37,481 bases of DNA, from the NCBI GenBank assembly GCA_964432995.1, contig CAYSPU010000016.1:1-37481 (forward strand), in the 5' to 3' direction. The notes beneath the pieces are model-generated. The model searched no databases. It saw only the letters and a list, made by a program, of their open reading frames with translations, and was not told where the DNA came from. Below are positions 25,958 to 34,381 of the stretch, in pieces. This stretch comes from CAYSPU01 sp964432995 (GTDB lineage Bacteria; Verrucomicrobiota; Verrucomicrobiia; Limisphaerales; JAHDYP01). The position numbers and the translations under genes were made by a program. Each line of letters opens with the position of its first letter. The stretch's first letter is position 1.

Positions 25958-27074
25958 GCGCCGGCACATCCATTTCGTGCCCGCGAGCCGGCGTGACGAT
26001 GAGGCGCACGGCGGCAGGTTCGGCACCGAACGCGCCGTAGATGTCGCGCAGTTCGCGGAGGGCGGGTGCGACGGTTTCGTTGTACGAAGCCGAGTTGTTT
26101 TTCGGTCCCGGAGTATCCAGGGCGCCGTAGTGCAGGGCGATCGGCCGGGGCGCGTTGAGCCCGGCGATGTCGCTCCGGTCCATCCATTCCAGGATCCCCG
26201 GGATGCAGTGGGCCGGGGCGTTGTAGCAACGGCCAAACACCGGGGCGAACGAACCGAGCGTTCCGCTGGCAAAGATGCGGCGCACGCGAGAGCTGAACAC
26301 CGGATAGAGCACGGCCACATCGCCGCCGTAGGAGATCCCGGCGACGTCCAACTTCCCGACCCGCCGGGCCCCGCTCAACCACTGTTCCCACCGCAGCAGG
26401 TCCTCCACCGTCTCGCCAATGAGCGTTCGGCCGCGGATGAAACCATCCGTGACCAGCGTGAACTGCGGGCCACGCTCCCAATCCCAGTAGTCCAGGCAGC
26501 GCTGGCCGCGACTCGCCCACGCGAGATCGCGCAGGGTCCCGAAGCCGCGGAGGGTCGGGCACAGGGCAAGGAACCCGGCCCGAGCCAGCTCGAATCCGAA
26601 ACGATGATGGTAGTCGTCCTGAACACCGATCACACCCTCGACGTCGCCATGCCCCTGGATGGCCATGACGGCGCCGCGCGGACTCCGCCCTTCAGGTTCC
26701 AGAAGATAGGCGGGGATCGAGAGCCCGTTCCCGACCTGCATCACCAACGCCTGGAACCGGACGCCGCGCGAGGAGCGACTCCGCAGTTCCTTCACCTCCG
26801 CCGGCGGCGGCGCCGAGATTCCGCACAACTCGGCGAGCTTCTGTCGACACGCGTTCCGCCAGCGGCCCGGGTCCGCCCGATGCGTCGCGAACGAAAGGCG
26901 GCGCGAGCTTGGAGGAGGCCGGAAGTCCAGCTCGAGTTCCTCCCGCCGCACCAGGAACGAGGGGTCGATCGGGGACGAAGTCTCGGTCGTTGGGTCGGCG
27001 GCGCGCGCCGTGGCCGACACGGCGGCGGGAACCACGCTCAGGGTTTTGAGAAGAGCCCGACGAGTCACGTGCAT
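25938..27074 (-). CDS. Exported alpha/beta hydrolase, acetylxylan-esterase-like
   Basis: 378 residues from ATG 27074 (AAAGGG about 8 nt upstream). The N-terminus MHVTRRALLKTLSVVPAAVS is a Tat-like signal. The catalytic triad is readable: S248 in VAGISYGG, D320 in YGALDTPG and H366 in ARGHEMD. PTLRGFGTLRDL and YWDWERGPQ resemble the acetylxylan esterase/dienelactone-hydrolase-like group of Planctomycetes and Verrucomicrobiota. It probably deacetylates or de-esterifies hemicellulose alongside the flanking arabinofuranosidases. It is downstream of the second GH51 gene on the same strand, 119 bp away with a hairpin repeat between, so it may be co-transcribed. Confidence 0.8.
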   Translation of the reverse strand: MHVTRRALLKTLSVVPAAVSATARAADPTTETSSPIDPSFLVRREELELDFRPPPSSRRLSFATHRADPGRWRNACRQKLAELCGISAPPPAEVKELRSRSSRGVRFQALVMQVGNGLSIPAYLLEPEGRSPRGAVMAIQGHGDVEGVIGVQDDYHHRFGFELARAGFLALCPTLRGFGTLRDLAWASRGQRCLDYWDWERGPQFTLVTDGFIRGRTLIGETVEDLLRWEQWLSGARRVGKLDVAGISYGGDVAVLYPVFSSRVRRIFASGTLGSFAPVFGRCYNAPAHCIPGILEWMDRSDIAGLNAPRPIALHYGALDTPGPKNNSASYNETVAPALRELRDIYGAFGAEPAAVRLIVTPARGHEMDVPALSEFLG

Positions 27075-27131
27075 CGTTGCTGCCCTTTCACTATTCCGAT
27101 ACTCAACGTCACCATTCCATGCACCGCTTTC

Positions 27132-27190
27132 ACTCACCCTCCCGCCCTCTGCCATCCGATGGGAGAGGGACGCGTCCCAGGGGGTGAGGG
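27132..27190. repeat. Hairpin repeat between GH51 and esterase genes
   Basis: CTCACCCTCCCGCCCTCT ... CATCCGATGGGAGAGGG ... GGGGTGAG folds back on itself. From memory it resembles the widespread CCCTCACCC...GGGTGAGGG intergenic repeat. In the transcript it would sit just after the GH51 stop codon, and could damp or stabilise transcription into the esterase. Confidence 0.65.
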
Positions 27191-27193
27191 CCG

Positions 27194-28732
27194 TCAGATT
27201 TCCACCTCGACGGCCGTGACGGACGCCGCCGGAAATGTCCACGGAGCATCGGGCGGCAGTGGCTTCTCCGTGAGGCGGACGACATCCGGCTCGGTCTGGA
27301 TGATCTCCGCCTCCGGGTCTGCGGCTAGGGCGAAGGCCCTCCCGCTTCGTCCGCGGTGCTGCGGGAAGCTCAGTTTCGCGGTGACGTCGCGCTGGCGGTT
27401 GCCATTCACCACGTGGAGAAAGACCCGGTTACCGGTGCGGCTGGCGGTGACGTCGAGCCCTTCGGGGGCACTGGTTACGGTGCAGGCCTCCTGACCGAGG
27501 TGTTTCCGATAGAGGCCCATGACCAGGCCCACGGGCATGAGGTACGGGCGACCGCCGGGCACCGGAATCATGAGGGCGTTGTTCTGCCAACGAGTGCCGC
27601 AGAAGTCGGCCAGGGTAGCAATCTTCAGCACGTCGCCATGTCTCTCGTGCACGTTCAGAATGCGCGCGTTGGCCACGCCCGCCGCCCAGGTCGAGAGCAC
27701 CTCGCAACGATTGCGTCCGGGAAGCACGTAGTGGCATTCGGTCAACGCCAGGGGAATGCGGAACGGCGCGACCTGCTCGCGCATCTCGCGGATCCGACGG
27801 TCCTGCTCGCCGGCGGCCCGCATCAGGTATTCCCAGGTCCGGGCCGGGTCCTTGCGATACTCGATTCCCCGCAGCGGCGACTCGGCCCCGCCGGGGCCAA
27901 AACCGTTGTGGAACGCCAGATACTGAAGCTCCTCCCCGGCAATCTCCGCCATGCGCGCCGCCCAGCCGCTATCGCCCCACCCGATCAGCGCAACCGTGGG
28001 GTCGACCTTGCGCATCGCCCGGGCGAACTCGATCGTCTTCCGCGCCGCCGTGTCCACGCTGAAGCCCTCGGATTCGTAGGAAGTCTCGTTGCCGATTTGC
28101 CACAGCTTGACTCCGTAGGGATCCGCCACGCCGTGCTGGCGTCGCAGGGAGTTCGCCGGTTCGTTGCAGTAGGTCACCCATTCCGCCGCCTCCCGGGCGT
28201 CGCCCGAACGCACATCGCCCTTCGGCGACACCGCCCAGAACTTGCGGCCGTCCGCCTCGAAATTCACCACGATGAGCGGATCCGCCCCCACCCGCCGGCA
28301 GAAATCGACGAACTCGTGGGTCCCCACCTGGTTGTTGTAGATGCCGCCCCAGAGTTGGTTCAACATGGGTTTGCGGTCCTTCAGGGGGCCCACGCCTTCC
28401 TTCCACTTGTAGTACGAACAGAAGCAGCCGCCCCACCGCAGGAGCGTTGGCGCCAACCCCCGCGTGACCTCGACCACGTCCGCGCGCCATTGGTCCGTGC
28501 CGAAATCCCAGGCCGCGTCCACGGAACTGTCGGTGACCCCGAGCGGCTCCATGAACTGCATGTAGAGGTATGGCGAAAGGGTGAAGCGCGGGGCCGGGTC
28601 GATCTCCAGCCGGGTCCCCGGCGCCGCCTCGGCAGGGCGGACGGGCTCCGCTGCGGTAGCGTGTGCTCCGATCGTGGAGGCAGTTGCTCCGACAGTCTGT
28701 AGGAACGCTCGACGGTTGAGTTCGCGCGGCAT
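27194..28732 (-). CDS. Exported alpha-L-arabinofuranosidase (GH51), single-domain type
   Basis: 512 residues from ATG 28732, preceded by CAGGAGA with about 10 nt spacing. The N-terminus RRAFLQTVGATASTIGAHAT is a twin-arginine signal. The GH51 barrel shows LLRWGGCFCSYYKWKEGVGP, LWQIGNETS (acid/base E216) and LALTECH (nucleophile E332), followed by a C-terminal beta domain. It lacks the binding modules of the other GH51 in this cluster, so it probably acts on released oligosaccharides. It lies directly upstream of the esterase on the same strand. Confidence 0.88.
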   Translation of the reverse strand: MPRELNRRAFLQTVGATASTIGAHATAAEPVRPAEAAPGTRLEIDPAPRFTLSPYLYMQFMEPLGVTDSSVDAAWDFGTDQWRADVVEVTRGLAPTLLRWGGCFCSYYKWKEGVGPLKDRKPMLNQLWGGIYNNQVGTHEFVDFCRRVGADPLIVVNFEADGRKFWAVSPKGDVRSGDAREAAEWVTYCNEPANSLRRQHGVADPYGVKLWQIGNETSYESEGFSVDTAARKTIEFARAMRKVDPTVALIGWGDSGWAARMAEIAGEELQYLAFHNGFGPGGAESPLRGIEYRKDPARTWEYLMRAAGEQDRRIREMREQVAPFRIPLALTECHYVLPGRNRCEVLSTWAAGVANARILNVHERHGDVLKIATLADFCGTRWQNNALMIPVPGGRPYLMPVGLVMGLYRKHLGQEACTVTSAPEGLDVTASRTGNRVFLHVVNGNRQRDVTAKLSFPQHRGRSGRAFALAADPEAEIIQTEPDVVRLTEKPLPPDAPWTFPAASVTAVEVEI

Positions 28733-28836
28733 GATCGTGCTTTCTCCTGAGTGTGAGAACGGCATACGCCAACCGGTGACGAGAAGCCAGACGGATTTGC
28801 GGCAGTGCCTTGCTCGGGTCTTTCTGCGAACCGTCT

Positions 28837-28965
28837 GGTAGGGCCCGCTCTCCGCAGCGCGCCGAAGGAAAGTGGCCGGCTACTGCCATCCACTTGCCTT
28901 GACTCGCCGACCTGCCTACCCACCGATTCGCCGACTTTCGGCGCCCTCGGAGAGGTCGCCCCACC
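28837..28965. repeat. Dispersed repeat family R2, copy 4
   Basis: Begins GGTAGGGCCCGCTCTCCGCA, then GCGCGCCGAAGGAAAG, and ends TTTCGGCGCCCTCGGAGAGG plus TCGCCCCACC. The centre carries extra GCCGAC-rich words related to 19001-19040. Confidence 0.7.
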
Positions 28966-28977
28966 ACTCATGCCGCA

Positions 28978-30225
28978 TCAGTTCCCCGCCTTCCCTTCGG
29001 TTTCCGCCTGGAGGCGCTGCCGTTCGGCGGCCTTGGCGAATGGGTAGTAGACGGCCATGGCGATGACGATGGAGACGACGCCCCAGACCGCCGCCTTCCA
29101 GTCGCCACCGGAGACGAGGAAGTGTCCGAGAATCGGCGGCGTGGTCCATGGGACGTTGACGAATGGTTTGTGGATGACCTCCCAGCTCATGAGCAGGTAG
29201 GTGCCGGTGGTCAGGATCAGGGCGTTCAGGATGTACGGAACCATGAAGACGGGATTCAGCACAATCGGGAAGCCGAAGAAGATCGGTTCGTTGATCCCGA
29301 AGAATTGGGTCGGCAGGGAGAGCCGACTCACCTTGCGGAAACCGGGCTCCCTGGAGTTGAACATGATCAACGCCAGGGCAATCGTCGCGCCGGTCCCCCC
29401 TACGTTCACGAAGCTCGTGAAGAACCCGTACGCCGTCACATACGGCAACGGTTGTCCCGCCGCGGCCGCCTCCACGTTTGCGGTCAGGAACTGCAGGAAG
29501 ATGGGTGCCACAATGGCGTCCATCGCGTTGTCCCCGTTAATCCCGACAGACCAGAGCATGGTGACCAGAAAGGCGTAGACCAGGATGCCCGGCAGCGTGT
29601 TGAGGGCGAACACCAGGGGCGCCAGGGCGGTTTGGACGAGGCGGTTGATGTCCACGTTGCACCCGAAGCGGATCAGCCAGAAGACCAGCACCAGAAACGT
29701 CATCGGGATCAGCGAAAGAAAGGACTCGTAAACGATCGCCGGCACGTTCTTGGGCAGCCGGATGACGATGTCCCGGTCGGCAAACCACTTCTGCGCGGGA
29801 ACGGCAATCAAGGCAACGAGAATCGCTGTGAACAGGCCTTCCGACCCCAGGCCGTCCATCGAAAGCTCGAGGTCCTCGATCCGGATCTGAATCATCAGAA
29901 AGACGAGGGTGTCCAGGGACGCGCTCACGATGGCCTCCTGCCGCAACCGTTTCCCGAGGTCGTAGCCGATCGCGAAGCAGACGAAGACCGCGAGCAACCC
30001 GAAGGTGGCGGTCACCGGGACTTGCAGCAGCTTCGCGTAGGGTTCGACCCGCTGCTCCCAACCGGGGACGGGCAGGAACGTCACGATGAGGAACAGGCCA
30101 CCAATGATCGTGAGCGGTACCACTGCCACCATGCCCGCCCGAATCGCGGACATATAGGTGTTCTCGCTCAGCGCGGTCAGCGCCGGCACGACGCGTCGAT
30201 TGAGAAATCCGGAGGCCGAACTCAC
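28978..30225 (-). CDS. Orphan PTS EIIC permease, cellobiose/diacetylchitobiose (Lac) family
   Basis: 415 residues from GTG 30225. The GTG overlaps the TGA of the upstream gene (GTGA), with AAAGGG at good spacing, so I prefer it to the ATG at 30267. About ten membrane helices are seen. The Lac-family EIIC signature FFGINEPIFFGFPIVLNPVF is intact, as are IRAGMVAVVPLTIIGGLFLI and VGGTGATIALALIMF. EIIC is the membrane channel of sugar phosphotransferase systems and normally works with EIIA and EIIB, which are absent here. In this genome it may be a non-phosphorylating carrier of beta-linked or amino-sugar disaccharides. Confidence 0.85.
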   Translation of the reverse strand: MSSASGFLNRRVVPALTALSENTYMSAIRAGMVAVVPLTIIGGLFLIVTFLPVPGWEQRVEPYAKLLQVPVTATFGLLAVFVCFAIGYDLGKRLRQEAIVSASLDTLVFLMIQIRIEDLELSMDGLGSEGLFTAILVALIAVPAQKWFADRDIVIRLPKNVPAIVYESFLSLIPMTFLVLVFWLIRFGCNVDINRLVQTALAPLVFALNTLPGILVYAFLVTMLWSVGINGDNAMDAIVAPIFLQFLTANVEAAAAGQPLPYVTAYGFFTSFVNVGGTGATIALALIMFNSREPGFRKVSRLSLPTQFFGINEPIFFGFPIVLNPVFMVPYILNALILTTGTYLLMSWEVIHKPFVNVPWTTPPILGHFLVSGGDWKAAVWGVVSIVIAMAVYYPFAKAAERQRLQAETEGKAGN

Positions 30226-31490
30226 CGCAGCCCTTTCCGCCGCGACGCGCGGCGCTTCCGATGCCATTCGGTCAGCACCTCGCGCTGGTCGTGGATCTTC
30301 TCGAAGGCGTGCGCGATGTCGTCCATGTCGGCACGCGAGCCGAGCAGGAGGCGCTGCTCCAGCCAGAGGCATTCGCGGCAGATTCGGTCGCTGTTCGGGC
30401 AGTTGGTGCGCTCGTAGTCCAGCCGGGACGAAACGCGGTCCAGGTACGGCCCGAACGCTTTGTTGCAGAACATCGGCTGGCGGTGGAGCGAGAAGCCGTA
30501 GCCGCCGGAGCAGGGAATGCCCTCGGCACGGAGGGCCTCGAGAACGGCGTCGCGCGGCGCGCCGAACGCCTGCGGATCGAGGCGCAGCATGAAGAGGTGG
30601 TAGCTGTGGCGCGTGCACGATGCCGGGCGGCGCTGGGGGTGCAGACCAGGCAGTGGGCTGAGTTTGGCGGCCAGGTATTGGCCGTTGCGGTCCCGCCGCG
30701 TCGTCTGGCTTTCGAGCCGGTCGAGTTGGCTGTTGAGCACAGCGGCCTGGAACTCACCCAGGCGGTAGTTCCCCGCCAGGACATGGTGTTCGTACCACAC
30801 GCCACCGGGGATCCGCCCGCAGTTGTGCAAGGAACGGCAGGCGGCGGCCAGTTGGTCATCGTTGGTGGTGACGATTCCCCCTTCGCCGGAAGTCAGGTTC
30901 TTGCTCGATTGAAACGAGAAGGACCCGAGGTGACCGATCGAGCCGGCCGGGTGGTCCCGGTAGCTCGCCCCATGAGCGTGCGCGGCGTCTTCGATCACCA
31001 GCAACTTGCGTTTCCGGGCGATGGCCATCAGCGCGTCCATGTCCGCCGGTAGACCGGCGAAGTGCACCGGGATGATGGCCCGCGTGCGGGGGGTGAGCGC
31101 TGCTTCGACGGCCGCAGGATCCAGGTTGAAGGTGTTGAGGTCGATGTCCGCGAATACCGGAACGGCGTTGGCCTCGATCACCGCGGAAGCGGTGGCGTAG
31201 AAAGTGTAAGGGGGAACGATGACTTCGTCCTCCGCCTCGAGGCCGCCGGCCATCAGACCCAGACGCAGGGAGACTGTCCCGTTGACGACCCCGATACCGT
31301 ACCGGCACCCGTGCGCCGCGGCGAAGCGCTGCTCGAAGCGGGCCACCTCCAGGCCGTCCAGCTTGCCCCATTTCCCACTGCGCAACACGCGGCGAAGCGC
31401 GCTCTCCTCCGCTCGACCAAAGACCGGCCAGGAGGTGAACGGTCGCCGGCGAATCGGTCTCCCCCCCAGAAGTGCCAGTGGCTGCGCCAT
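30222..31490 (-). CDS. DegT/DnrJ/EryC1/StrS-family PLP-dependent aminotransferase
   Basis: 422 residues from ATG 31490. It has the family core: GKLDGLEVARFEQRFAAAHG, PPYTFYATASAVIEANAVPV, VIEDAAHAHGASY and SFSFQSSKNLTSGEGGIV (the lysine after SS is the Schiff-base residue). GNYRLGEFQAAVLNSQLDRL follows, with C-terminal DRICRECLWLEQRLLLG. The family makes amino sugars for cell-surface glycans or related ketose transaminations. Here it is coupled by 4-nt overlap to a sugar permease, which suggests catabolism or modification of imported amino sugar or inositol-like compounds. No strong ribosome binding site is seen upstream. Confidence 0.85.
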   Translation of the reverse strand: MAQPLALLGGRPIRRRPFTSWPVFGRAEESALRRVLRSGKWGKLDGLEVARFEQRFAAAHGCRYGIGVVNGTVSLRLGLMAGGLEAEDEVIVPPYTFYATASAVIEANAVPVFADIDLNTFNLDPAAVEAALTPRTRAIIPVHFAGLPADMDALMAIARKRKLLVIEDAAHAHGASYRDHPAGSIGHLGSFSFQSSKNLTSGEGGIVTTNDDQLAAACRSLHNCGRIPGGVWYEHHVLAGNYRLGEFQAAVLNSQLDRLESQTTRRDRNGQYLAAKLSPLPGLHPQRRPASCTRHSYHLFMLRLDPQAFGAPRDAVLEALRAEGIPCSGGYGFSLHRQPMFCNKAFGPYLDRVSSRLDYERTNCPNSDRICRECLWLEQRLLLGSRADMDDIAHAFEKIHDQREVLTEWHRKRRASRRKGLR

Positions 31491-31562
31491 GGTAAACTGA
31501 TTGCTAGGTTCCTCGGGCTTCGCGCTTCCGTCAAACCGGAAGTCGGACGAACTGCCGCAGGC

Positions 31563-31770
31563 GATGCATCCGGAGGCTGTCGGTCGCCCGTCCCCGCCGG
31601 TGGGCGGTCCGGAGCGCGACCGGTCCCCGGTCGCACCGGTCAGGCCGGGCAGTAGTGCGCCGATGGTTCGAGAACGCGTCCGGCAGATGAAGCTGCTGCC
31701 CGCCGGGACGGCGGGCGGTCCGGAGCAGCCAGACGGTGCTGGCCGCCCACCGACAACCTGGGGATGCACC
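31563..31770 (-). mobile_element. MITE-like repeat M, copy 1 (inverted relative to copy 2)
   Basis: 208 bp, bounded by imperfect terminal inverted repeats (GATGCATCCGGAGGCTGTCG at one end; on the other strand GGTGCATCCCCAGGTTGTCG). Internal palindromes: GCCCGCCGggaCGGCGGGC and GCGACCGGtcCCCGGTCGC. The reverse complement aligns without gaps to 36096-36303, by eye roughly 85-90% identical. No obvious target duplication was found. It is followed by the GNAT gene. Confidence 0.8.
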
Positions 31771-31793
31771 GTGTCGCACTTGGCCGCCGGTCG

Positions 31794-32417
31794 TCACAGA
31801 CTCTTCCCCATGTAGATACACGCGTCGTTCCCCGAGCCCATGCGGATCAGTTCCTGGAAACCGAGCCGACGGTAGAAGCCGAAGGCCGGGGCGTTCAGGA
31901 CGCTGACGCCGAGGTGCGCGCCCGGCGACCCACGTCGACGCAGCCGGTCCATGACCTCTTCCATCATCCGCCGGCCGTAGCCTTGGCCTTGTGCCCGCAC
32001 CAGCAGGTCGATGTGCAGATGCGACGGATATGCCGCATACGGCTCGGGGCAGAAGTAATCCGGGTGATGATACCAGTAATACACCGTCTGAACTCGCGTC
32101 CAACCGCCCAGATCGCCTTGCGGCGCCGGATACCGTGCGCACAGTTGCGGCCGCCATTCCGCCTCGTACCGCGCGTAAAACGCCCGCGAATCGAATGCCC
32201 CCAACGCGTAGCCGCAGATCCCTTGATCGTCTTCGAGAATCAGGCTCAGGTCCGGTTCGTGGGCCAGATAGGGTCCGACAAAGATGCGTCCGAGGGCATC
32301 GGGATCTTCGCGGTAGAATGGTTCGCCGTCCTGGCCGAAGTCCCCGGTCTTCAGGCAGACATGGTAGGCGCCCGGCTCATCGCCGGGCCGGGCCGGGCGG
32401 ATCCGACATGCGTTCAT
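31794..32417 (-). CDS. GNAT-fold protein homologous to the C-terminal acetyltransferase-like domain of O-GlcNAcase
   Basis: 207 residues. RIRPARPGDEPGAYHVCLKT, SLILEDDQGICGYALGAFDS, FCPEPYAAYPSHLHIDLLVR, GRRMMEEVMDRL and GVSVLNAPAFGFYRRLGFQE read as a GNAT. The first three blocks line up with the human OGA C-terminal part (VLEDEDGICGYALG; FLANFPSLIKMDI) as I remember it. In the human protein this domain is called a pseudo-acetyltransferase. Unlike the human one, this copy has an R-A-Q-G-Q-G-Y-G-R-R run, close to the canonical acetyl-CoA pyrophosphate loop (Q/R-x-x-G-x-G/A), so it may be active. The ATG at 32417 overlaps the GH84 stop (ATGA). No signal peptide. Confidence 0.85.
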   Translation of the reverse strand: MNACRIRPARPGDEPGAYHVCLKTGDFGQDGEPFYREDPDALGRIFVGPYLAHEPDLSLILEDDQGICGYALGAFDSRAFYARYEAEWRPQLCARYPAPQGDLGGWTRVQTVYYWYHHPDYFCPEPYAAYPSHLHIDLLVRAQGQGYGRRMMEEVMDRLRRRGSPGAHLGVSVLNAPAFGFYRRLGFQELIRMGSGNDACIYMGKSL

Positions 32418-33829
32418 CGCGAGGGCCTTCCGTTTGACCGCGCCGGTTGGTGAACCGGCTTCGGCTCGCCGCGAGCAGCGGGTACCAGCCTGCCGTCGGG
32501 TCCGTGGACGAACAACCGCTGCAGCCTGGAGATCATCCCGCCACCATAAACCTCGGGCACCCCAAGGTCCGAGCCGCTGGCCCGGTTGGCTGAACTCGGC
32601 ACGGATCGGATGGCGAGGTAACGCTCGAGCATCTCCAGTTCCTCGCCGAGTTCCCAAACGCGCCGGCTCAGGGCATGGAAGAGGGAACGATCACGAAGCG
32701 TCGTCAGGCGGACACAGACCTCGCGCAACCGTCGCACACGCTGCCGGAGCGCTGCCACTTGGTCGCCACCGTCCGCTGGATTGCGTGCCAGCAAGTCGGC
32801 CGCAGACCGACAGAGATCCTCGGCTTCGGCTCCTTCCTCGTGCGGAAGGTAGAAGCAGTCGCCCAGAAGCACCAGGTCCTCGAATGCAAGCGGTTTCCCC
32901 ACCGTGACGAAGTGTGGCCACCACTCACGCATCGCCGCCAGGTAGGCCGCCCGGGGAGCATAGCTCTCCGGTGAGCGCACGAATTCCGCCAGAGTCCGCA
33001 GCGGCACAAAGTTGAGCGAGAATTCGCAGTTGGGATTGCTCAGCAGTCCGGACACAGCGGAGCGCAGCGCCGGTGGCCGCCCGGAGTATGGCCCGCAGAA
33101 GAACCGCCGCCCGTCATAGTCGTTGGCGTGGAGATTGTCCCAGATCAGGGGTCGGCGGCGCAGCACCGACTGCAGTTCCCGAATGTGCGCAATCGGGATC
33201 TCGCGAGAGATGATTTCTGGACCGGTCCAGAAGACGTCGATGCCCGGCGACAGTTCGCGTCCGACCACCTCGAGGTAGCCCGCGCCTCCGACCTGGAGTT
33301 GCGCCATTCGACCGCAGTACGGGGTGGGACAGAACAGGAACCGGGCGGCTGGCGATCGCTCCCGCATCCATCGGAACAAGGCGTTGGCTACGTGGCATTG
33401 CGCCGCCGCCAATGAACCCCAGCGCCGAAGGTCTTCCCCGTCCAACTGGTCGGGGATGTCGTCGAACAACAGTGCAAAGTGTTCGCCGCCCAGAGATTGT
33501 GTTTGGGCGATGCGCTCCTGGAGACGCGCAAGGTCCTCCGCGGCGCTGTAGCGCAGATCCAGACCCGGTGCGAGTGCGTAGATGAACCGGAGGTTTCGTC
33601 GCCGGCAGGCCTGGATCAACTCGCCCACCGACTGAGCTTCGGCGCTCGTGTAGAGCTCGCGCCAGGTCGCCCGGTGTTTCAGGTCGTCTTTCGGGGCGTA
33701 GACATAGGTGTTGAGGCCCCAGGCCGCCATCGCAGCGAACAGGGTGAGACGCTCCGCCTGTGACCACGGCTTCCCGTAGAAGCCTTCGATCACGCCGCTG
33801 GTGAACTGCTCCGCGGGACGCGTTGCCAT
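32414..33829 (-). CDS. Cytoplasmic GH84 O-GlcNAcase-like beta-N-acetylglucosaminidase, animal OGA type
   Basis: 471 residues from ATG 33829, no signal peptide. The GH84 barrel (about 8-300) matches human O-GlcNAcase nearly motif for motif: GVIEGFYGKPW, LNTYVYAPKDDLKHR, FIYALAPGLD, LLFDDI with catalytic D123/D124, FCPTPYCG (Y171), WTGPEIISREIP and WDNLHANDYD (N232, D237), then SNPNCEF. Residues about 305-425 (FEDLVLLGDCFYLPHEEG ... ELGEELEMLERYL) match the helical stalk, and GGGMISRLQRLF matches the segment just before the human acetyltransferase-like domain. It hydrolyses terminal beta-GlcNAc, in principle from O-GlcNAc protein or peptides. It is translationally coupled to the GNAT gene. Confidence 0.92.
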   Translation of the reverse strand: MATRPAEQFTSGVIEGFYGKPWSQAERLTLFAAMAAWGLNTYVYAPKDDLKHRATWRELYTSAEAQSVGELIQACRRRNLRFIYALAPGLDLRYSAAEDLARLQERIAQTQSLGGEHFALLFDDIPDQLDGEDLRRWGSLAAAQCHVANALFRWMRERSPAARFLFCPTPYCGRMAQLQVGGAGYLEVVGRELSPGIDVFWTGPEIISREIPIAHIRELQSVLRRRPLIWDNLHANDYDGRRFFCGPYSGRPPALRSAVSGLLSNPNCEFSLNFVPLRTLAEFVRSPESYAPRAAYLAAMREWWPHFVTVGKPLAFEDLVLLGDCFYLPHEEGAEAEDLCRSAADLLARNPADGGDQVAALRQRVRRLREVCVRLTTLRDRSLFHALSRRVWELGEELEMLERYLAIRSVPSSANRASGSDLGVPEVYGGGMISRLQRLFVHGPDGRLVPAARGEPKPVHQPARSNGRPSR

Positions 33830-33993
33830 GCGTTGCGCTACGGTGCGGCATTCAAGCTACGCGCGTCGATGACGTTCTGGCAAGGCTCGGCGTGGCCCCC
33901 GGATCCTCGCCTAAGTCGCGCCGTGGCTTCGGTCGTCCCCAGTCAGCGTGCGGTTTTCGCCCCTGCGGACGGGCGTTCTGTCGGCTCCGGGAA

Positions 33994-34016
33994 GATCCCG
34001 CCTCGGCGGCGGGATC
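33994..34016. repeat. 9-bp stem hairpin
   Basis: GATCCCGCC and GGCGGGATC pair perfectly around TCGGC. There is no following T-run on the minus strand. Confidence 0.6.
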
Positions 34017-34058
34017 CTATACAACCGGTGGAGAAGGAGCCCGCAGAGCGGGATCCAG

Positions 34059-34150
34059 CCAAATCCGCGCCCGACCCCTGTGGCCCTGCGTCGGGCAAGC
34101 CTCGAGGGCACGCGCGGGAGCCGCAATGCCGGGCTTAGGCGCGGATTTGG
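34059..34150. repeat. 13-bp inverted repeat enclosing nested stems
   Basis: CCAAATCCGCGCC at the left and GGCGCGGATTTGG at the right, 66 nt apart. CCCGAC/GTCGGG lie inside. It may be a dispersed structured element or part of a leader RNA. Confidence 0.6.
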
Positions 34151-34343
34151 GTGGCCCCCGCCCAGTCCTTTCCACGCCGCCTTTCCCTCATCCGTAGCGG
34201 CGCACGTCTGGTCCGCGCACCGCTTCCGGCACCCCCCACCTCATCATCTGCCCGCGCCGACGCGCGGGCGGCGGCCACGGCCTGGAACCGATGCACCCGT
34301 CAGTCCCACGACCGAGCCAGACCCCCTCGCCACGAGGAACGCC

Positions 34344-34381
34344 CATCCGCTATTTCGTGCATATGCACGAAATACCGGATG
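34344..34381. promoter_or_regulatory. Long palindrome P2, candidate operator or hairpin upstream of GH84-GNAT
   Basis: 19-bp arms centred at 34362/34363 with one mismatch; the central 24 bp (34351-34374) are perfect. The core TTTCGTGCATATGCACGAAA is identical to P1 at 35298-35317. The outer arms differ from P1 (CCATCCG/CGGATGG-like) but are still mutually complementary. It lies 65 nt past the PaaX stop and about 515 nt before the GH84 start on the same strand. Confidence 0.75.

Noticed and set aside
29122..30417. Long plus-strand reading opposite the PTS permease
   Set aside because: Glutamine/histidine/arginine-rich antisense shadow of a GC-rich membrane protein gene.
30222..31769. Upstream extension of the aminotransferase by about 90 residues
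   Set aside because: The extra residues are translated from MITE copy 1 and have no relation to the DegT fold.
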